From Bryobacterales bacterium (GTDB taxonomy: Bacteria; Acidobacteriota; Terriglobia; Bryobacterales; Bryobacteraceae), in assembly GCA_003164075.1 (NCBI GenBank), contig PLRZ01000238.1, positions 1-7,918 on the forward strand: a stretch of 7,918 nt of DNA, in the 5' to 3' direction. Made by a program: the position numbers and the translations under genes. This document shows positions 5,760 to 7,918 of this stretch, piece by piece (the stretch's first letter is position 1; every line of letters starts with the position of its first letter). Under the pieces are notes generated by a model. That model worked only from the letters and a program-made list of their open reading frames with translations, had not been told where the DNA came from and made no database searches.

Positions 5760-7918
5760 ATGTCCCTCACCACCATGACCGCCTTCCTTTTCGACCGCAC
5801 CATCAGGTCGAAAGGCGAGGCGCTATACTCCAGCCGCAGGATCCACGTAGACAGCACGGGACCGGATCACATTCACGCCCAGGTCCAGGGCGGCGATTTA
5901 TACCAAGTCCGCATCGCCAAGTACGACCAGGGCCTGGAAGTGTGGTGCGATTGCCGCTACTTCGAGGATTACGGCCCGTGCAAGCATCTATGGACGGCGA
6001 TGCTCGAAGCCGACCGCCGCGGCGCCCTCGACAGCGTGCGCGAAGTTCTGTATCTGCGAACGGAGATGGACCCATACGGCGACGAGGAGCCGTTCCCTCC
6101 GCTCCGTCATGTCCAGATGCCCGCCGCGCCGCGGATTCCACCCTGGCAGGAGTACCTGGGCGAAGTGGAACGCGCCGTCAAGGCCCGGTCCGTGCGCCGT
6201 CCCGTGCACCCACGCCCCATCGAGATCGTCTATTGCATTGATGTCCCGGTGTCCAAAACCACTGGGAAGATCGCCATCGACCTGTTCTCGCGCACCCAAA
6301 AGAAGGACGGCGAGTGGACCCCTTATAAGGAGTATCACGTGACTCCGGATCAGGCCGCCTTACTGCCGGACCCTGTCGATGTGGAAGTGCTCAGCGCGCT
6401 GTTCGGCGGCCAGGATCTCTACTCCTACTCGTCGTATTCGGCGGCCGTCACGCGTCGGACCCTGCACTACCCGCTGGCAATGAAGCTGATTCCGCTGATG
6501 GCGTCGGCCGGGCGGCTGTATTACAAGGACAGCGCCATCGCGCGCCTGGCCCCGGCCGGATGGGACGCGGGCGACCCGTGGACTCCGTGGCTCGAGGTGC
6601 GGCAGGATGACCGCGATCAGTGGAAGATCACCGGCTCCTTGCGCCGTGGAGAGGAGCGTATGGAGCTGGACGAACCGCTGCTGGTTCTGGCCGACGGGCT
6701 GATGCTGGCGCGCGGTACGGTATCGCGATTCGAGCCCGGCGGCGGATTCGGCTGGGTGGAGCAATTGCGCCAGATCAAGCAGATTCCCTTCCCGGACCGG
6801 GAACGCGACGCGGTTCTGGCCAAGTTGCTGGAACTGCCCGCCGTGCCCCCGATGGAGGTCGACGAGGCGCTGAGATTCGAAGAGCGAAAAGCGGCGCCGC
6901 GGCTGGGGTTCCGGATCCGGCGGGAGCAGACGGAGCGCACGCCCCGCTATGTAGGGCAATTCATGCTGGACTACGGCACGGGCTGGATGGACGGCATGTC
7001 GGAAGGCCGGGGAATCTGGCGCGCCCACGAGCGCGTGTACCTGCTACGCGATAAGACGGCGGAGGATGCGGCGCGCGCGAGGCTGGCCGAGTTGGGAATG
7101 CGGACGGATTCCTATCGCCCGGACTTTTGGCTGCTGACCGCCAAGTCGCTGCCGCGGGTGGCGCGGGAACTGCTCGGCGCGGGCTGGCACGTGGAGGCGG
7201 AGGGCAAGCTTTTCCGCAGTCCCGGGGCCACGCGGGTCTCCGTGAAGTCGGGCATCGACTGGTTTGAGCTGCACGGCGAAGTGCAATACGGCGAGGCCAC
7301 GGCGACCCTGCCCGAACTACTGGCGGCGGTGCGTCGCGGCGATTCCATGGTGGTGCTGGGAGACGGCACCTTCGGACTGTTGCCGGAGGAGTGGCTGAAG
7401 CGCTTCGCTCCACTGGCGGGGATGGGCGAAAAAGGCGAGGGCCACCTGAAGTTCCGGCCGAATCAGGCGATCTTGCTGGATGCCCTGCTGGCGGCGCAGC
7501 CGGACGTCGACATGGATGAAACGTTCGGGCGCATCCGCCAGCGCGTCCGCAGCTTCCATGGTGTCTCGACGGTCGAGCAGCCGGAGGGATTCGTGGGGCA
7601 ACTGCGGCAATACCAGTGCGAGGGCCTGGGTTGGATGCAGTTCCTGCGGGAGTTCGGCTTCGGCGGCTGCCTGGCGGACGACATGGGCGTGGGCAAGACG
7701 GCGCAGGTGCTGGCCACCCTGGAAGCGCGGCGGGCGGAGGGCAAAGGGCCGTCGTTGGTGGTGGTGCCCAAGTCGGTGATGTTCAATTGGCGGCAGGAAT
7801 CGGAGCGCTTCACGCCGCGCCTGCGCGTGCTGGAACACCACGGCACGGCCCGCGACGCCAGCCAGATTCCCAAATACGACCTGGTGCTGACCACCTACGG
7901 CACCATGCTGCGCGACGC
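5760..7918 (+). CDS. SWIM zinc-finger SNF2-family helicase-like ATPase (3' end outside window)
   Basis: The first 719 codons are visible and the frame is open at the right edge. Residues 63-76 hold a SWIM zinc finger (C63-D-C65, C74-K-H76), a motif tied to DNA or protein binding. The middle region, about 80-600, fits the bacterial SNF2-associated region, including SGIDWFELHGEV near residue 500 and a DGTFGLLPEEWL segment. The ATPase core begins near 610 with LRQYQCEGLGWM (Q motif), then ADDMGVGKTAQ (Walker A, K646), LVVVPKSVMFNW (motif Ia, about 666-677) and LTTYGTM (about 710-716). The DEAH-type motif II and the second RecA lobe lie beyond 7918. Such proteins use ATP to translocate on double-stranded DNA and remodel bound proteins, with a likely role in transcription or repair. 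ATG 5760, with GGTG 9 bases upstream, is chosen; ATG 5775 is an in-frame alternative, and neither has a strong ribosome site. The gene is divergent from the receptor, with 92 bases between the starts, and strongly GC-rich. Confidence 0.92.
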   Translation, partial: MSLTTMTAFLFDRTIRSKGEALYSSRRIHVDSTGPDHIHAQVQGGDLYQVRIAKYDQGLEVWCDCRYFEDYGPCKHLWTAMLEADRRGALDSVREVLYLRTEMDPYGDEEPFPPLRHVQMPAAPRIPPWQEYLGEVERAVKARSVRRPVHPRPIEIVYCIDVPVSKTTGKIAIDLFSRTQKKDGEWTPYKEYHVTPDQAALLPDPVDVEVLSALFGGQDLYSYSSYSAAVTRRTLHYPLAMKLIPLMASAGRLYYKDSAIARLAPAGWDAGDPWTPWLEVRQDDRDQWKITGSLRRGEERMELDEPLLVLADGLMLARGTVSRFEPGGGFGWVEQLRQIKQIPFPDRERDAVLAKLLELPAVPPMEVDEALRFEERKAAPRLGFRIRREQTERTPRYVGQFMLDYGTGWMDGMSEGRGIWRAHERVYLLRDKTAEDAARARLAELGMRTDSYRPDFWLLTAKSLPRVARELLGAGWHVEAEGKLFRSPGATRVSVKSGIDWFELHGEVQYGEATATLPELLAAVRRGDSMVVLGDGTFGLLPEEWLKRFAPLAGMGEKGEGHLKFRPNQAILLDALLAAQPDVDMDETFGRIRQRVRSFHGVSTVEQPEGFVGQLRQYQCEGLGWMQFLREFGFGGCLADDMGVGKTAQVLATLEARRAEGKGPSLVVVPKSVMFNWRQESERFTPRLRVLEHHGTARDASQIPKYDLVLTTYGTMLRD

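Noticed and set aside
6360..7028. A 222-codon minus-strand frame inside the SNF2-family gene
   Set aside because: It is opposite a continuous, motif-bearing coding frame and is explained by GC-rich codon bias.
1..7918. tRNA, rRNA, CRISPR array or complete insertion sequence
   Set aside because: I found no regularly spaced repeats, no tRNA-like arm pattern and no transposase or integrase motifs on either strand by reading; no covariance search could be run.

Overview
The window looks like chromosomal DNA from a GC-rich soil-type bacterium. The best guess is an acidobacterium related to Candidatus Solibacter / Bryobacterales. The main reason is the 1049-residue Oar-like TonB-dependent receptor, with an N-terminal carboxypeptidase-regulatory-like domain and an LPLNGR segment, a protein type greatly expanded in Acidobacteria. 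This placement is inferred from protein style and was not tested by any search.

Layout. Positions 1-2517 read like an accessory stretch of short, unrelated genes, and parts of it are clearly less GC-rich than the rest. In order it holds: a 78-residue single-pass membrane protein (14-250); an AbrB-type antitoxin and PIN-type toxin pair with an ATGA overlap (310-1061), preceded by a promoter and a perfect 25-bp palindrome; a possible 31-residue protein on the minus strand (1121-1216); a 66-residue two-helix membrane protein with a strong ribosome binding site (1304-1504); and a zinc-ribbon, coiled-coil, membrane-hairpin protein that is probably translated from a leaderless mRNA (1663-2190). A gene-poor gap of about 330 bases follows (2191-2517).

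Positions 2518-7918 hold two large, GC-rich, divergently transcribed genes. The TonB-dependent outer-membrane receptor runs leftward (5667-2518) from a near-consensus sigma-70 promoter. A SWIM/SNF2-family ATPase runs rightward from about 5760 and leaves the window at 7918, so only its first 719 codons are visible. Its Walker A motif is present, but the DEAH-type motif II and the second RecA lobe lie outside.

How they work together. The only clear functional pair is the toxin-antitoxin module, for which the sequence suggests two layers of control: an operator-like palindrome at the promoter, and a hairpin touching the toxin start codon. I see no evidence that the small membrane proteins, the receptor and the SNF2 protein form one pathway. 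I do not see a convincing new multi-gene system. The most unusual items are the toxin-start hairpin, the leaderless zinc-ribbon membrane protein and the small unannotated ORFs around 1121-1504.
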